Part shown: one piece after another, positions 40,736-49,794 of the stretch
Position numbering within the stretch: the first letter of the stretch is position 1
How the letters are laid out: every line of letters begins with the position of its first letter
Assembly: GCF_001595965.1 (NCBI RefSeq)
Contig: NZ_LOJI01000001.1
Coordinates: 340,178-404,177 of the forward strand
Reading direction: 5' to 3'
Source: Polynucleobacter yangtzensis
GTDB lineage: Bacteria > Pseudomonadota > Gammaproteobacteria > Burkholderiales > Burkholderiaceae
DNA: 64,000 bases
The notes under the pieces: generated by a model
The model's database searches: none
The model's input: only the letters and a program-made list of their open reading frames with translations
Told to the model about the DNA's origin: nothing
Program-made: the position numbers and the translations under genes

Positions 40736-41590
40736 ATGAACAGTGGTCAGCCAAACTCCTTGGATGTAAGCAAGCAAGCTGCAGGCGAAGTTGTCGTCTC
40801 CATCAAAGACGTCAACTTTTCCTATGCTCCAGGTGAGCGGCAAATTTTGTCGGGACTCAATATGGAGTTTCGACGCGGTCAAGTGGTTGCTGTTATGGGT
40901 GGCTCTGGTTGTGGCAAGACCACCATTCTTCGCCTGATTGGCGGTCAATATACAGCTCAATCGGGCCAAGTTCTTTTTGAAGGCCAAGATATTGGCAAGA
41001 TGAGCGGCGCTGAGTTGATGGCAGCTCGTCGACGTATGGGCATGCTATTTCAGTTTGGCGCTTTGTTCACCGACCTTAGTGTTTTTGAAAACGTTGCCTT
41101 TCCTCTGCGCGAGCATACCGACTTAAGTGAAGAGCTCTTGCATTCATTAGTGTTGATGAAACTCAATGCGGTAGGCTTACGTGGCGCACGTGATTTAATG
41201 CCCTCACAAATTTCTGGTGGTATGGCGCGACGCGTTGCGCTTGCAAGAGCGATTGCTTTAGATCCACCACTCATCATGTATGACGAGCCATTTGCTGGCC
41301 TTGATCCTATTTCGCTTGGTATTACTGCACGCCTGATTCGTGATCTGAATAATGCCCTGGGAGCCACGAGTTTATTGGTTACTCATGATGTTGAAGAGAC
41401 TTTTGCGATTGCAGATTATGTGTACTTTATTGCTAATGGCCGCATTGGCGCAGAAGGCACGCCTGAAGAGTTAAGTCGCTCAACAGATCCTTTTGTTAGA
41501 CAGTTTTTAGATGCCGCACCAGATGGTCCAGTGCCTTTCCACTACCCAGGTAAAGCCTTGGAAGAAGATTTTGGAATGAGGTCTCTATGA
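40736..41590 (+). CDS. mlaF: Phospholipid transport ABC ATPase MlaF
   Basis: 284 residues. ATPase of the MlaFEDB complex, which moves glycerophospholipids between the inner membrane and periplasmic MlaC to keep outer-membrane asymmetry. Walker A GGSGCGKTT (near 59-67), Q-loop LFQFGALF, signature ISGGMARRVALARA, Walker B LIMYDEPFAGLDP and switch His (THDVEE) are present. Begins 10 bases after gltD and overlaps mlaE by ATGA. First gene of a compact mla-ibaG-murA-his series. Confidence 0.96.
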   Translation: MNSGQPNSLDVSKQAAGEVVVSIKDVNFSYAPGERQILSGLNMEFRRGQVVAVMGGSGCGKTTILRLIGGQYTAQSGQVLFEGQDIGKMSGAELMAARRRMGMLFQFGALFTDLSVFENVAFPLREHTDLSEELLHSLVLMKLNAVGLRGARDLMPSQISGGMARRVALARAIALDPPLIMYDEPFAGLDPISLGITARLIRDLNNALGATSLLVTHDVEETFAIADYVYFIANGRIGAEGTPEELSRSTDPFVRQFLDAAPDGPVPFHYPGKALEEDFGMRSL

Positions 41591-42375
41591 CTGCGCTATT
41601 AAATCTCTTTGGCGATCTTGGATTTTTTGTTCGTCGTAACTTAAGTAGTCTTGGATTAGCTGCCCGCATGTTTGTAGCTGTAATTATGCGCTCAGGATTC
41701 TTGCTTAAGAGACCACGTTTAGTGATTGATCAAATTTTATTTGTTGGCAACCATTCGTTCATCATCATTGCGGTCTCAGGATTATTCGTAGGTTTCGTAT
41801 TAGGTTTGCAGGGTTACTACACCTTAAATCGTTATGGTTCAGAGCAAGCGCTTGGCTTGTTGGTCGCATTGTCTTTAACTCGTGAGTTAGGCCCTGTGAT
41901 TACCGCTTTATTGTTTGCTGGTAGAGCCGGCACTTCATTGACCGCAGAAATTGGATTGATGAAGGCTGGCGAGCAATTAACTGCTATGGAGATGATGGCG
42001 GTTGATCCTTTGGGCCGCGTGATCGCGCCACGACTCTGGGCAGGCATTATTTCCATGCCAATTCTGGCAACGATTTTCACGGCCGTGGGTGTTCTAGGTG
42101 GCTATTTGGTTGGTGTTCCACTCATTGGAGTGGATTCAGGTGCTTTCTGGTCGCAAATGCAGGGTGGCGTAGACCTATTTTCGGATATTGGTAACGGCCT
42201 AATTAAAAGCATGGTGTTTGGTGTGGCAGTAACTTTTATTGCCCTCTATCAAGGTTATGAATCTAAGCCTACGCCTGAAGGCGTTTCGCAAGCGACTACC
42301 CGTACGGTGGTCATCTCTTCTTTATCGGTCCTGGCGTTGGATTTCTTGCTGACCGCGATGATGTTCTCAAATTAG
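41587..42375 (+). CDS. mlaE: Phospholipid transport permease MlaE
   Basis: 262 residues, five to six membrane segments, the MlaE/YrbE permease family. The signature ALSLTRELGPVITALLFAGRAGTSLTAEIGLMKAGEQLTAMEMM is intact. It forms a dimer with MlaF and the MlaD hexamer in the inner membrane. Start overlaps mlaF (ATGA); mlaD follows after 21 bases. Confidence 0.96.
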   Translation: MTALLNLFGDLGFFVRRNLSSLGLAARMFVAVIMRSGFLLKRPRLVIDQILFVGNHSFIIIAVSGLFVGFVLGLQGYYTLNRYGSEQALGLLVALSLTRELGPVITALLFAGRAGTSLTAEIGLMKAGEQLTAMEMMAVDPLGRVIAPRLWAGIISMPILATIFTAVGVLGGYLVGVPLIGVDSGAFWSQMQGGVDLFSDIGNGLIKSMVFGVAVTFIALYQGYESKPTPEGVSQATTRTVVISSLSVLALDFLLTAMMFSN

Positions 42376-42396
42376 AAAGAATAAACTGGGGCTCTT

Positions 42397-42879
42397 ATGA
42401 GAAAAAGTGCAATTGATGTTTGGGTAGGTATATTTGTTGCCATAGGTTTATTGGCAGCACTATTTCTCGCGTTAAAAGTGGGCAATATGAATGCAGTCTC
42501 ATTCGCTCCAACATACAAAATTTCCGCGCGCTTTGATAATATTGGCGGCTTAAAGCCTCGTGCACCGGTTAAAAGTGCTGGTGTAGTTGTTGGCAGAATT
42601 GCCAACATCTCTCTTGATGACAAGACTTATCAGGCAACAGTAGTCATGACGATTGAAGATTCTTTTAAGTTTCCAAAAGATTCTTCCGCAAAGATTTTGA
42701 CTTCTGGTTTATTGGGTGAGCAATATATCGGGCTTGAAGCAGGAGGCTCGGATGATATGTTGGCTAATGGCGAGAAGATTTCTCAGACTCAGTCAGCTAT
42801 TGTTTTAGAAAACCTCATTAGTCAGTTTCTCTATAACAAAGCGGCAGATAGCGGCCAAGACAAGGGCGTAGCAAAATAA
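42397..42879 (+). CDS. mlaD: Phospholipid-binding MCE-domain protein MlaD
   Basis: 160 residues. One N-terminal membrane anchor (about 7-27) and a single MCE domain (about 38-120, with YKISARFDNIGGLKPRAPVKSAGVVVGRI and ILTSGLLGEQYIGLE). MlaD hexamers form the hydrophobic channel over MlaE that hands lipid to MlaC. The stop shares a base with the mlaA start (TAATG), indicating coupling. Confidence 0.96.
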   Translation: MRKSAIDVWVGIFVAIGLLAALFLALKVGNMNAVSFAPTYKISARFDNIGGLKPRAPVKSAGVVVGRIANISLDDKTYQATVVMTIEDSFKFPKDSSAKILTSGLLGEQYIGLEAGGSDDMLANGEKISQTQSAIVLENLISQFLYNKAADSGQDKGVAK

Positions 42880-43628
42880 TGTTGTCGCTTTTGCGAAAAC
42901 TCAGGACAGCAGCATTGCTTTGCTTGACTGCAGCCATGGTTGGCTGCGCCTCAATTCCTGCTGGCGCTGAGCGCTCCCCTCAAGATCCTTGGGAGCCATT
43001 TAATCGATCTGTATTTGAGTTTAATGAAGGCTTAGACGCTTATCTTCTAAAGCCGGTAGTTGCAGGGTATCGCTTTGTGTTGCCTGAGTTTGTGCGTGAT
43101 GGAATTTATAACTTCTTTAGCAACTACAACGATATCTACACTGCACTCTTTAACTTGCTACAAGGCAAGCCCGGCTATGCATTTAACGATTTCATGCGGG
43201 TAGTAGTAAATACAACCATGGGCTTGGGTGGATTATTGGATCTGGCAACGCCTGGCGGCTTAGAAAAACATAAAGAAGACTGGGGTCAAACTTTAGGTGT
43301 TTGGGGCGTCCCTTCTGGCCCATATGTTGTTTTGCCTTTCTTTGGGCCAAGCAATTTGCGCGATACCTTTGGTACTGTGGCCGATTTAGAGTCAGACTAT
43401 CTCTTCAGTTACGTTAAGGATATTGGCTTAAGAAATAGCATTACCGGTTTGCGTGTAGTAAATGCGCGTAATACTTACTATGAAGCCGGTGATTTATTGG
43501 ATGGCGCTGCAATTGATAAGTACAGCTTTATGCGCGACGCTTATATTCAAAGACGGGCATATCAAATTAATGAGGGTCGCGATGATGAAGAGCCTCTTAT
43601 GCCGGTTTACGAGAATCCATATCAATAA
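42879..43628 (+). CDS. mlaA: Outer-membrane lipid-asymmetry lipoprotein MlaA (VacJ)
   Basis: 249 residues. A lipoprotein signal with lipobox AAMVGC (Cys23) precedes the MlaA core: DPWEPFNRSVFEFNEGLDAYLLKPVA..Y, NFFSNYNDIYTALFNLLQGK and GPSNLRDTFG. MlaA is a ring in the outer membrane that removes misplaced phospholipids, working with porins and delivering to MlaC. In E. coli mlaA is unlinked from mlaFEDCB; here it lies inside the operon between mlaD and mlaC, as in other betaproteobacteria. Confidence 0.96.
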   Translation: MLSLLRKLRTAALLCLTAAMVGCASIPAGAERSPQDPWEPFNRSVFEFNEGLDAYLLKPVVAGYRFVLPEFVRDGIYNFFSNYNDIYTALFNLLQGKPGYAFNDFMRVVVNTTMGLGGLLDLATPGGLEKHKEDWGQTLGVWGVPSGPYVVLPFFGPSNLRDTFGTVADLESDYLFSYVKDIGLRNSITGLRVVNARNTYYEAGDLLDGAAIDKYSFMRDAYIQRRAYQINEGRDDEEPLMPVYENPYQ

Positions 43629-43698
43629 GCAGTTCATCAGTGCAATTTGAAGTGACTAAAATGAGTCTAAATATAGATAAAGATAGTGGGCGGGAAAT

Positions 43699-44340
43699 AT
43701 GAAAAGTTTTAAAAAAATCGGCAGCTTTATTTTTGCAGGCCTGCTGTTTGTAGTCGGCACTGTTTTTGCTCAAACACCTGATCAATCAACGCCTCCAGAT
43801 GCACTCATCAAGATGGTTGTTACAGATGTCATGGCAAGTGTTAAGGCTGATCCAGATATTCAGAAGGGCAATATTCCAAAGATTGTGGACCTGGTAGAAA
43901 AGAAAATTGTTCCTTATACCGATATGCGTCGTACAACAGAAATGGCGATGGGGCCTAATTGGAAAAAGGCGACGTCTGAGCAGCAAGCCCAGCTTACTTC
44001 CGAGTTTAAGAATCTACTCATTCGCACTTATTCGGGCGCTTTGAGCCAGTTGCGTGATCAGACTGTGCAATTTAAAGCTTTGCGCGCGGCGCCAGATGAC
44101 AAAGAGGTGGTTGTAAAAACTGTTGTACTTGGCCGTGGTGACCCAGTGCCTTTGGACTATCGCCTTGAGAAAACAGCTAATGGCTGGAAGGTTTATGACA
44201 TGAACATCATGGGCGTTTGGTTGGTTGAGGCCTACCGCAACCAGTTTTCAAATCAAATCAGTCAAAGCGGCATTGAGGGTTTGGTGAAGTTCTTGCAAGA
44301 CCGTAATAAACAATTAGCTACCGCTAAGCCAAGTAATTAA
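43699..44340 (+). CDS. mlaC: Periplasmic phospholipid carrier MlaC
   Basis: 213 residues. Signal peptide (1-24, ending VFAQ), then the MlaC/Ttg2D fold: PDALIKMVVTDVMASVKADPDIQ, IVPYTDMRRTTEMAMGPNWKKATSEQQAQL and a C-terminal NGWKVYDMNIMGVWLVEAYRNQF block. It shuttles a phospholipid between MlaA in the outer membrane and MlaD. GGGCGGGAAAT precedes the ATG. A 70-base gap to mlaA has AT-rich sequence but no clear promoter. Directly followed by mlaB. Confidence 0.95.
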   Translation: MKSFKKIGSFIFAGLLFVVGTVFAQTPDQSTPPDALIKMVVTDVMASVKADPDIQKGNIPKIVDLVEKKIVPYTDMRRTTEMAMGPNWKKATSEQQAQLTSEFKNLLIRTYSGALSQLRDQTVQFKALRAAPDDKEVVVKTVVLGRGDPVPLDYRLEKTANGWKVYDMNIMGVWLVEAYRNQFSNQISQSGIEGLVKFLQDRNKQLATAKPSN

Positions 44341-44358
44341 TTGTTGAATCAAGACACC

Positions 44359-44616
44359 ATGCCTTTTCTTTTACCGAAAAACGTTACGCAAGAAAATGCC
44401 TTGCAGTTACAAAAAGAGGGCTTGTTAAATAGCCCTAGTTTGCAATTGATCGATTGCTCTGCGTTAAAAGACTTTGACTCCACTGTATTAACTGTTTTAT
44501 TGGCATGGCAAAAAAAGCTCCTGTCTGAAGGTAAGTCGATTTCGATAGAGCATGCGCCAGCGAAGCTAAAAGTTTTGGCTGGTGTTTATGGTGTTGCTGC
44601 ATTGCTAGGTTTGTAA
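44359..44616 (+). CDS. mlaB: STAS-domain protein MlaB
   Basis: 85 residues from ATG 44359; a TTG at 44341, directly after the mlaC stop, would give 91 and cannot be excluded since neither has a clear ribosome-binding site. A lone STAS domain (LQLIDCSALKDFDSTVLTVLLAWQKK, with the conserved D-S-T at the helix start) that binds MlaF and stabilises the transporter. Sequence divergence is high, so position in the operon is the main support. Its stop overlaps the next ATG (TAATG). Confidence 0.85.
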   Translation: MPFLLPKNVTQENALQLQKEGLLNSPSLQLIDCSALKDFDSTVLTVLLAWQKKLLSEGKSISIEHAPAKLKVLAGVYGVAALLGL

Positions 44617-45374
44617 TGGCAATGCATCCAGCGATATCTATTCAAAACATATCCAAGCAGTATGGGGCGCTTCAAGCTTTAGATGATGTTTCTCTGGCTA
44701 TTGAGCCTGGAGAGTTTTTTGGTTTATTGGGCCCCAATGGCGCCGGCAAGACCACTTTAATATCTATTCTGGCTGGCTTAGTAAGACCTAGCCACGGTCA
44801 TGCAGCCATTATGGGTGCTGATGTTCAAAAAGGTTTTCGTGAGGCACGCCGTATGCTGGGCGTTGTTCCTCAAGAGTTGGTCTTTGATCCCTTCTTTACT
44901 GTTCGAGAAACTTTGCGTTTTCAGTCGGGCTACTTTGGGATACGCAATAACGATGCATGGATTGACGAGATTATGGCCAATCTCGATCTCACCTCTAAGG
45001 CCGACAGCAATATGCGTTCTTTGTCTGGTGGGATGAAGCGTAGGGTGCTCGTGGCCCAAGCGTTAGTGCATAGACCCCCAGTCATTATCTTGGATGAGCC
45101 TACTGCTGGTGTCGATGTCGAGTTGCGTCAATCACTTTGGCAATTTATTAGCAGACTAAATCAAGATGGTCATACGATTGTTTTGACCACTCATTATTTG
45201 GAAGAGGCAGAAGCCCTGTGCCAGCGTATTGCCATGCTCAAGCAAGGCAAGATTGTGGCTTTAGACACCACCGCGAATTTATTAAGTCGTTATGGCTCCG
45301 TCAAGAAAGATGGTGAAGGTAAAACCGATTTAGAAGAGGTCTTTGTCAATATTATGTCCGGAGGCGCTTTATGA
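44616..45374 (+). CDS. ABC-2 type transporter ATPase (YadG-like)
   Basis: 252 residues. Walker A GPNGAGKTT, Q-loop VVPQELVFDPFFTV, signature LSGGMKRRVLVAQAL, Walker B VIILDEPTAGVD and H-loop TTHYLEEAE are complete. With the next gene it forms a two-component ABC-2 exporter similar to E. coli YadGH, whose substrate is unknown. It begins within the mlaB stop and overlaps the permease by ATGA, so it is part of the mla transcript; an envelope-lipid or polysaccharide substrate is a guess from context. Confidence 0.9.
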   Translation: MAMHPAISIQNISKQYGALQALDDVSLAIEPGEFFGLLGPNGAGKTTLISILAGLVRPSHGHAAIMGADVQKGFREARRMLGVVPQELVFDPFFTVRETLRFQSGYFGIRNNDAWIDEIMANLDLTSKADSNMRSLSGGMKRRVLVAQALVHRPPVIILDEPTAGVDVELRQSLWQFISRLNQDGHTIVLTTHYLEEAEALCQRIAMLKQGKIVALDTTANLLSRYGSVKKDGEGKTDLEEVFVNIMSGGAL

Positions 45375-46159
45375 AGCATGGCCCAAATAGACCGGCTTTG
45401 GAATACGGCAGCGGTTTCCCGACCTTATTGTTTAAAGAAGTAAAGCGCTTTTATAAAGTTGCTTTTCAGACAATAGCTGCACCAGTTCTTACGGCCGTTC
45501 TGTACCTGATGATCTTTGGGCATGTGCTTGAAGGTAAGGAAATTTATGGCCGCCTCAGTTACACAGCCTTTTTGATTCCTGGTCTGGTCATGATGAGCGT
45601 TCTGCAGAATGCTTTTGCAAATACATCTTCATCTTTAATTCAGTCTAAAGTCACGGGTAATCTAGTGTTTGTTTTGCTGGCACCTTTGAGCCATTTTGAG
45701 TTCTATGCAGCCTATATTCTGGCCGCAGTCTTCAGGGGTATCGTCGTTGGTCTGGGTGTACTTTTAATTACTTCTTGGTTTGCATTCCCTGCACTGGAAT
45801 ATCCGCTGTGGATTTTGGTATTTGCATTTTTAGGTGCGGCGATTTTGGGAAGCCTTGGCTTAATTGCTGGCATCTGGGCTGATAAGTACGATCAGTTGGC
45901 TGCTTTTCAGAATTTCATCATCATGCCAGCGACGATGTTGTCTGGTGTTTTCTATTCCATTCATTCTTTACCGCCGGCGTGGCAAGTGGTCTCACATTTC
46001 AACCCCTTCTTTTACATGATTGACGGGTTCCGCTACGGATTTTTTGGGATTTCTGATAACTCCCCTTGGAGTAGTTTGGCGATCGTGTTTAGTTTCTTTG
46101 TAGTGGTGTCAGCCATTGCATTGCGCTTGCTACAAAAGGGCTATAAGCTCCGTTACTAA
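45371..46159 (+). CDS. ABC-2 type transporter permease (YadH-like)
   Basis: 262 residues, about six membrane segments. The block PATMLSGVFYSIHSLPPAWQVVSHFNPFFYMIDGFRYGFFG is the ABC-2 permease signature region. It starts in the stop of the ATPase gene and is the membrane half of that exporter. Followed after 31 bases by ibaG. Substrate unknown. Confidence 0.9.
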   Translation: MKHGPNRPALEYGSGFPTLLFKEVKRFYKVAFQTIAAPVLTAVLYLMIFGHVLEGKEIYGRLSYTAFLIPGLVMMSVLQNAFANTSSSLIQSKVTGNLVFVLLAPLSHFEFYAAYILAAVFRGIVVGLGVLLITSWFAFPALEYPLWILVFAFLGAAILGSLGLIAGIWADKYDQLAAFQNFIIMPATMLSGVFYSIHSLPPAWQVVSHFNPFFYMIDGFRYGFFGISDNSPWSSLAIVFSFFVVVSAIALRLLQKGYKLRY

Positions 46160-46190
46160 TTGTTAATACCCTGGTTCATTAGGAGAAAAA

Positions 46191-46439
46191 ATGCTACCCA
46201 CCCCCGAACAGATTGAAGGCTATATCAAGCAAGGTATTCAATGTACTCATATACAGGTTGAGGGCGATGGACAGCATTTTTTTGCAACTATTGTGAGTCC
46301 TGAGTTTGAGGGCAAGCGCTTGGTGCAGCGTCATCAATTGGTTTATGGTGCCATGGGCGATCGCATGAAAGCAGAAGTACATGCTTTATCAATTAAGGCT
46401 TTTACACCCGAAGAATTTGCTCAGAATTCAGCGGCATAA
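46191..46439 (+). CDS. ibaG: BolA-family protein IbaG (YrbA)
   Basis: 82 residues. BolA/IbaG proteins bind monothiol glutaredoxins and [2Fe-2S] clusters through a conserved His and a Cys or His loop; here CTHIQVEGDGQHFFATIVSPEFEGKRLVQRHQLVYGAM and the C-terminal VHALSIKAFTPEE helix match. In E. coli ibaG also lies between mlaB and murA. TAGGAGAAAAA precedes the ATG. Confidence 0.93.
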   Translation: MLPTPEQIEGYIKQGIQCTHIQVEGDGQHFFATIVSPEFEGKRLVQRHQLVYGAMGDRMKAEVHALSIKAFTPEEFAQNSAA

Positions 46440-46488
46440 AAATAGCTTCATTAGATATTAATTACTAAGTTTTCACTGGAATCGTTTC

Positions 46489-47763
46489 ATGGATAAATTA
46501 CGAATGGTTGGCGGAACTCCTCTTAAAGGTGAGGTAGTAATTGCTGGCGCTAAAAATGCCGCGTTGCCAATTCTGTGTGCTTGTCTATTAACCGATCAAC
46601 CAGTTGTTTTGCGCAATGTTCCTGACTTGCAGGATGTGCGTACCATGCTTAAGCTTTTGCAAGAAATTGGCGTCACAGTAGATTTTCCAGATGCGAGCGA
46701 TCACAGTCATATGGTGCTGAATGCAGCAGTCATCAAAAGCTCCGAGGCTACCTATGAGATGGTCAAGACTATGCGCGCTTCCATTTTGGTGCTTGGCCCA
46801 CTCTTGGCCAGAATGCATAGTGCCAAGGTGTCATTGCCGGGTGGTTGCGCTATTGGTGCTCGTCCAGTGGATCAGCACATCAAGGGCCTGAAGGCAATGG
46901 GTGCCAGCATCAAAATCAAGAGCGGTTACATTCAAGCTGAAACGAAGCCTCAATCCGATCGTTTAAAAGGCGCCTCGATCTTGACGGACATGATTACCGT
47001 GACTGGCACTGAAAATTTATTGATGGCAGCTACTTTGGCATCAGGAACAACAGTGTTAGAGAATGCTGCACGCGAACCTGAGGTTGGCGACCTAGCTGAA
47101 TTGCTAGTGAAGATGGGCGCTAAGATTTCTGGCATTGGCAGCGATCGTCTGATTATTGAAGGCGTTGAAAAATTACATGGTGCAGAGCATTCAGTGATTC
47201 CAGATCGTATTGAGGCTGGAACATTCCTGTGTGCAGTAGCTGCAACTGGTGGCGAGATTACCGTCAAACACTGCCGTCCAGATACTTTAGATGCAGTGAT
47301 CGTGAAATTAAAAGAAGCTGGTCTGCAGATGGAGGTTGGTCCAGATTGGATTAAGGCATCGATGCAGGGTCGCCCTAAAGCGGTAAATTTCCGCACCTCG
47401 GAGTACCCAGCCTTTCCGACAGATATGCAGGCACAGCTGATGGCAGTGAATGCCATCGCAGCTGGCAGCTCAATGATTACCGAAACGATTTTTGAAAACC
47501 GCTTTATGCATGTGCAAGAGCTCAATCGTTTGGGTGCAGACATTGCTATTGAAGGAAATACCGCAATTGCTCAGGGAGTGGAAAAGCTCTCCGGCGCAAT
47601 CGTGATGGCCACCGACCTACGTGCTTCTGCTAGCTTGGTAATCGCTGGACTGGCAGCTCAGGGTGAAACCCAGGTGGACCGGATTTACCACTTAGATCGT
47701 GGCTATGACCGTATGGAGCAGAAGTTAACCCTCTTGGGTGCCAAGATTGAGCGCGTCAAGTAA
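46489..47763 (+). CDS. murA: UDP-N-acetylglucosamine 1-carboxyvinyltransferase
   Basis: 424 residues. First committed step of peptidoglycan synthesis: adds enolpyruvate from PEP to UDP-GlcNAc. Lys22 (AGAKNAALP) and the catalytic, fosfomycin-reactive Cys120 ([11 protein letters not shown]) are present, so it is expected to be fosfomycin sensitive. The ATG gives the canonical MDKLRMVGG start. It lies between ibaG (49 bases) and hisG (20 bases), the conserved join between envelope and histidine genes in this group. Confidence 0.97.
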   Translation: MDKLRMVGGTPLKGEVVIAGAKNAALPILCACLLTDQPVVLRNVPDLQDVRTMLKLLQEIGVTVDFPDASDHSHMVLNAAVIKSSEATYEMVKTMRASILVLGPLLARMHSAKVSLPGGCAIGARPVDQHIKGLKAMGASIKIKSGYIQAETKPQSDRLKGASILTDMITVTGTENLLMAATLASGTTVLENAAREPEVGDLAELLVKMGAKISGIGSDRLIIEGVEKLHGAEHSVIPDRIEAGTFLCAVAATGGEITVKHCRPDTLDAVIVKLKEAGLQMEVGPDWIKASMQGRPKAVNFRTSEYPAFPTDMQAQLMAVNAIAAGSSMITETIFENRFMHVQELNRLGADIAIEGNTAIAQGVEKLSGAIVMATDLRASASLVIAGLAAQGETQVDRIYHLDRGYDRMEQKLTLLGAKIERVK

Positions 47764-47783
47764 GGCTGATGGATAATTAGTCC

Positions 47784-48410
47784 ATGAAATTGACTTTAGC
47801 TCTCTCCAAGGGCCGCATCTTCGAGGAAACCGCTGAGATCTTGTCCAAGGTCGGCATTGTGCCGCTGGAAGATCCTGAGAAGTCTCGCAAACTGATTATT
47901 GAAACAACCAATCCAGATGTTCGCTTAATTATTGTCCGCGCGTCCGACGTTCCAACATATGTGCAATTTGGTGGTGCTGATTTTGGCGTTGCTGGTTTAG
48001 ACGTATTGATGGAAAAAGGCACCGATGGTTTGTATGTGCCTTATGACTTAGGTATTGCCAAGTGCCGCATGTCTGTTGCTGTACGTGAGGGTTTTGATTA
48101 CGCCGGCGTAGTGAAGCAAGGTTCTCGTTTAAAAGTGGCAACGAAGTATGTCAATTGCGCGCGGGAACACTTTGCCAATAAAGGTGTCCATATAGACACG
48201 ATTCATCTGTACGGCTCAATGGAGCTTGCTCCATTGGTAGGGCTGGCTGACGCTATCGTAGATTTGGTTTCTACTGGCAACACCCTAAAAGCAAATGGTT
48301 TGATTGAGGTTGAGCCAATCGCTGATATCAGTGCTCGTTTGGTAGTAAATCAAGCTTCGTATAAGCGTAAGCGTGCTCAACTGCAGCCTATTTTTGAGTT
48401 GCTGAAGTAA
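47784..48410 (+). CDS. hisG: ATP phosphoribosyltransferase, short catalytic form
   Basis: 208 residues. First step of histidine synthesis (ATP + PRPP). The protein lacks the ~80-residue C-terminal regulatory domain of long HisG, so by family rules it needs the HisZ regulatory subunit, which is not in this window. The catalytic core [27 protein letters not shown] and the PRPP loop [18 protein letters not shown] are intact. First his gene, apparently co-transcribed with murA. Confidence 0.96.
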   Translation: MKLTLALSKGRIFEETAEILSKVGIVPLEDPEKSRKLIIETTNPDVRLIIVRASDVPTYVQFGGADFGVAGLDVLMEKGTDGLYVPYDLGIAKCRMSVAVREGFDYAGVVKQGSRLKVATKYVNCAREHFANKGVHIDTIHLYGSMELAPLVGLADAIVDLVSTGNTLKANGLIEVEPIADISARLVVNQASYKRKRAQLQPIFELLK

Positions 48411-48436
48411 TCAGCGGCCAACCAGAAGTCTCATCC

Positions 48437-49759
48437 ATGTCTTCAAATATCAACGTCAAACGCCTTAATAGCCAAGATGCAGGCTTCAGAGAAATTCTGC
48501 TGTCGAGCCTTTCTTTGCCTAGCGCTGATGACGAGGCTATAGATTCTGCAGTCGTCAAGATCTTGGCGGCAGTCAAAGATAAGGGCGATGAAGCGGTTCT
48601 TGGTTTTACAAAACAATTCGATCGTTTGAATGTTGCAAGCGTTTCCGAATTAGAAATTCCGCGCAAGGATTTAGAACAAGCCTACCTCTCTTTATCTGCT
48701 GAGCAAAAAAGCGCCCTAGATGTTGCTGCGCAAAGAGTTCGCGCATATCACGAGAAGCAAAAGATTGAAGCGGGTTGTCATTCTTGGGAATACGAAGAGA
48801 AAGATGGCACGCGCCTCGGTCAAAAAGTAACGCCCCTAGATCGTGTTGGTATTTATGTGCCAGGTGGTAAAGCAGCTTACCCATCCTCTGTATTGATGAA
48901 TGCCATCCCCGCAAAAGTGGCAGGTGTTGGTGAAGTCATTATGGTGGTGCCTACTCCAGATGGAGCGCGTAATCCATTGGTCTTGGCAGCAGCATACCTT
49001 GCGGGTGTTGATCGCGTCTTTACGATCGGCGGTGCTCAGGCAGTGGGTGCTTTGGCTTATGGAACAAAAACTATTCCTTCGGTCGACAAAATTGTTGGAC
49101 CTGGTAATGCTTATGTAGCAGCAGCTAAGCGCCGAGTATTTGGCATTGTCGGTATCGATATGATCGCCGGCCCCTCAGAGATCTTAGTCCTCTGCGACGG
49201 ATCTACTAACCCTGATTGGGTTGCCATGGATTTGTTTTCACAGGCTGAGCATGATGAGCAAGCGCAATCAATCTTGCTGTGTCCAGACGTTGCATATATT
49301 GAGCAAGTGCAAGCAAGTATTAATAAGCTTTTGCCAGAAATGCCAAGAGCAAAAGTAATTGAAGCTTCACTAAAAAATCGCGCCCTATTGATTCAAGTTA
49401 AAGATATGGCAGAAGCTTGTGAGATTGCTAATGCCATTGCAGCTGAGCATTTGGAGATTTGTGCTGCCGATCCACGCAAGTGGGCAGATCAAATTCGTCA
49501 TGCAGGCGCTATCTTTATGGGTAACTACACCAGTGAATCATTAGGTGATTACTGTGCCGGACCTAACCACGTCTTGCCAACAGCACGCACTGCACGATTC
49601 TCTTCACCATTAGGTGTTTATGACTTCATCAAGCGCTCGAGCATGATTGAAGTGAGTGAAGCTGGTGCGCAAACTTTAGGTGAGGTTGCAAGTACCTTAG
49701 CTCATGGTGAAGGCTTGCAAGCTCATGCTCGTGCGGCCGAGATGCGTCTCAAAAAGTAA
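48437..49759 (+). CDS. hisD: Histidinol dehydrogenase
   Basis: 440 residues. Zinc-dependent enzyme that oxidises L-histidinol to histidine in two NAD-dependent steps. [27 protein letters not shown], the [12 protein letters not shown] block, the metal ligands in [13 protein letters not shown] and [12 protein letters not shown] are present. The stop codon is inside the stem of a hairpin that serves as terminator for convergent hisC. Confidence 0.97.
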   Translation: MSSNINVKRLNSQDAGFREILLSSLSLPSADDEAIDSAVVKILAAVKDKGDEAVLGFTKQFDRLNVASVSELEIPRKDLEQAYLSLSAEQKSALDVAAQRVRAYHEKQKIEAGCHSWEYEEKDGTRLGQKVTPLDRVGIYVPGGKAAYPSSVLMNAIPAKVAGVGEVIMVVPTPDGARNPLVLAAAYLAGVDRVFTIGGAQAVGALAYGTKTIPSVDKIVGPGNAYVAAAKRRVFGIVGIDMIAGPSEILVLCDGSTNPDWVAMDLFSQAEHDEQAQSILLCPDVAYIEQVQASINKLLPEMPRAKVIEASLKNRALLIQVKDMAEACEIANAIAAEHLEICAADPRKWADQIRHAGAIFMGNYTSESLGDYCAGPNHVLPTARTARFSSPLGVYDFIKRSSMIEVSEAGAQTLGEVASTLAHGEGLQAHARAAEMRLKK

Positions 49760-49783
49760 GCACGCAATAAACCTGCGCTTACT
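49751..49783 (-). terminator. Terminator of hisC, overlapping the 3' end of hisD
   Basis: AGTAAG (49755-49760) pairs with CTTACT (49778-49783), and CGCA (49763-49766) with TGCG (49774-49777), leaving a two-base bulge. On the minus strand the stem is followed by five T (49750-49754 complement), a proper U-tract for hisC. On the plus strand the following sequence is only AT-rich. Confidence 0.7.
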
Positions 49784-49794
49784 AATTTAATCTT

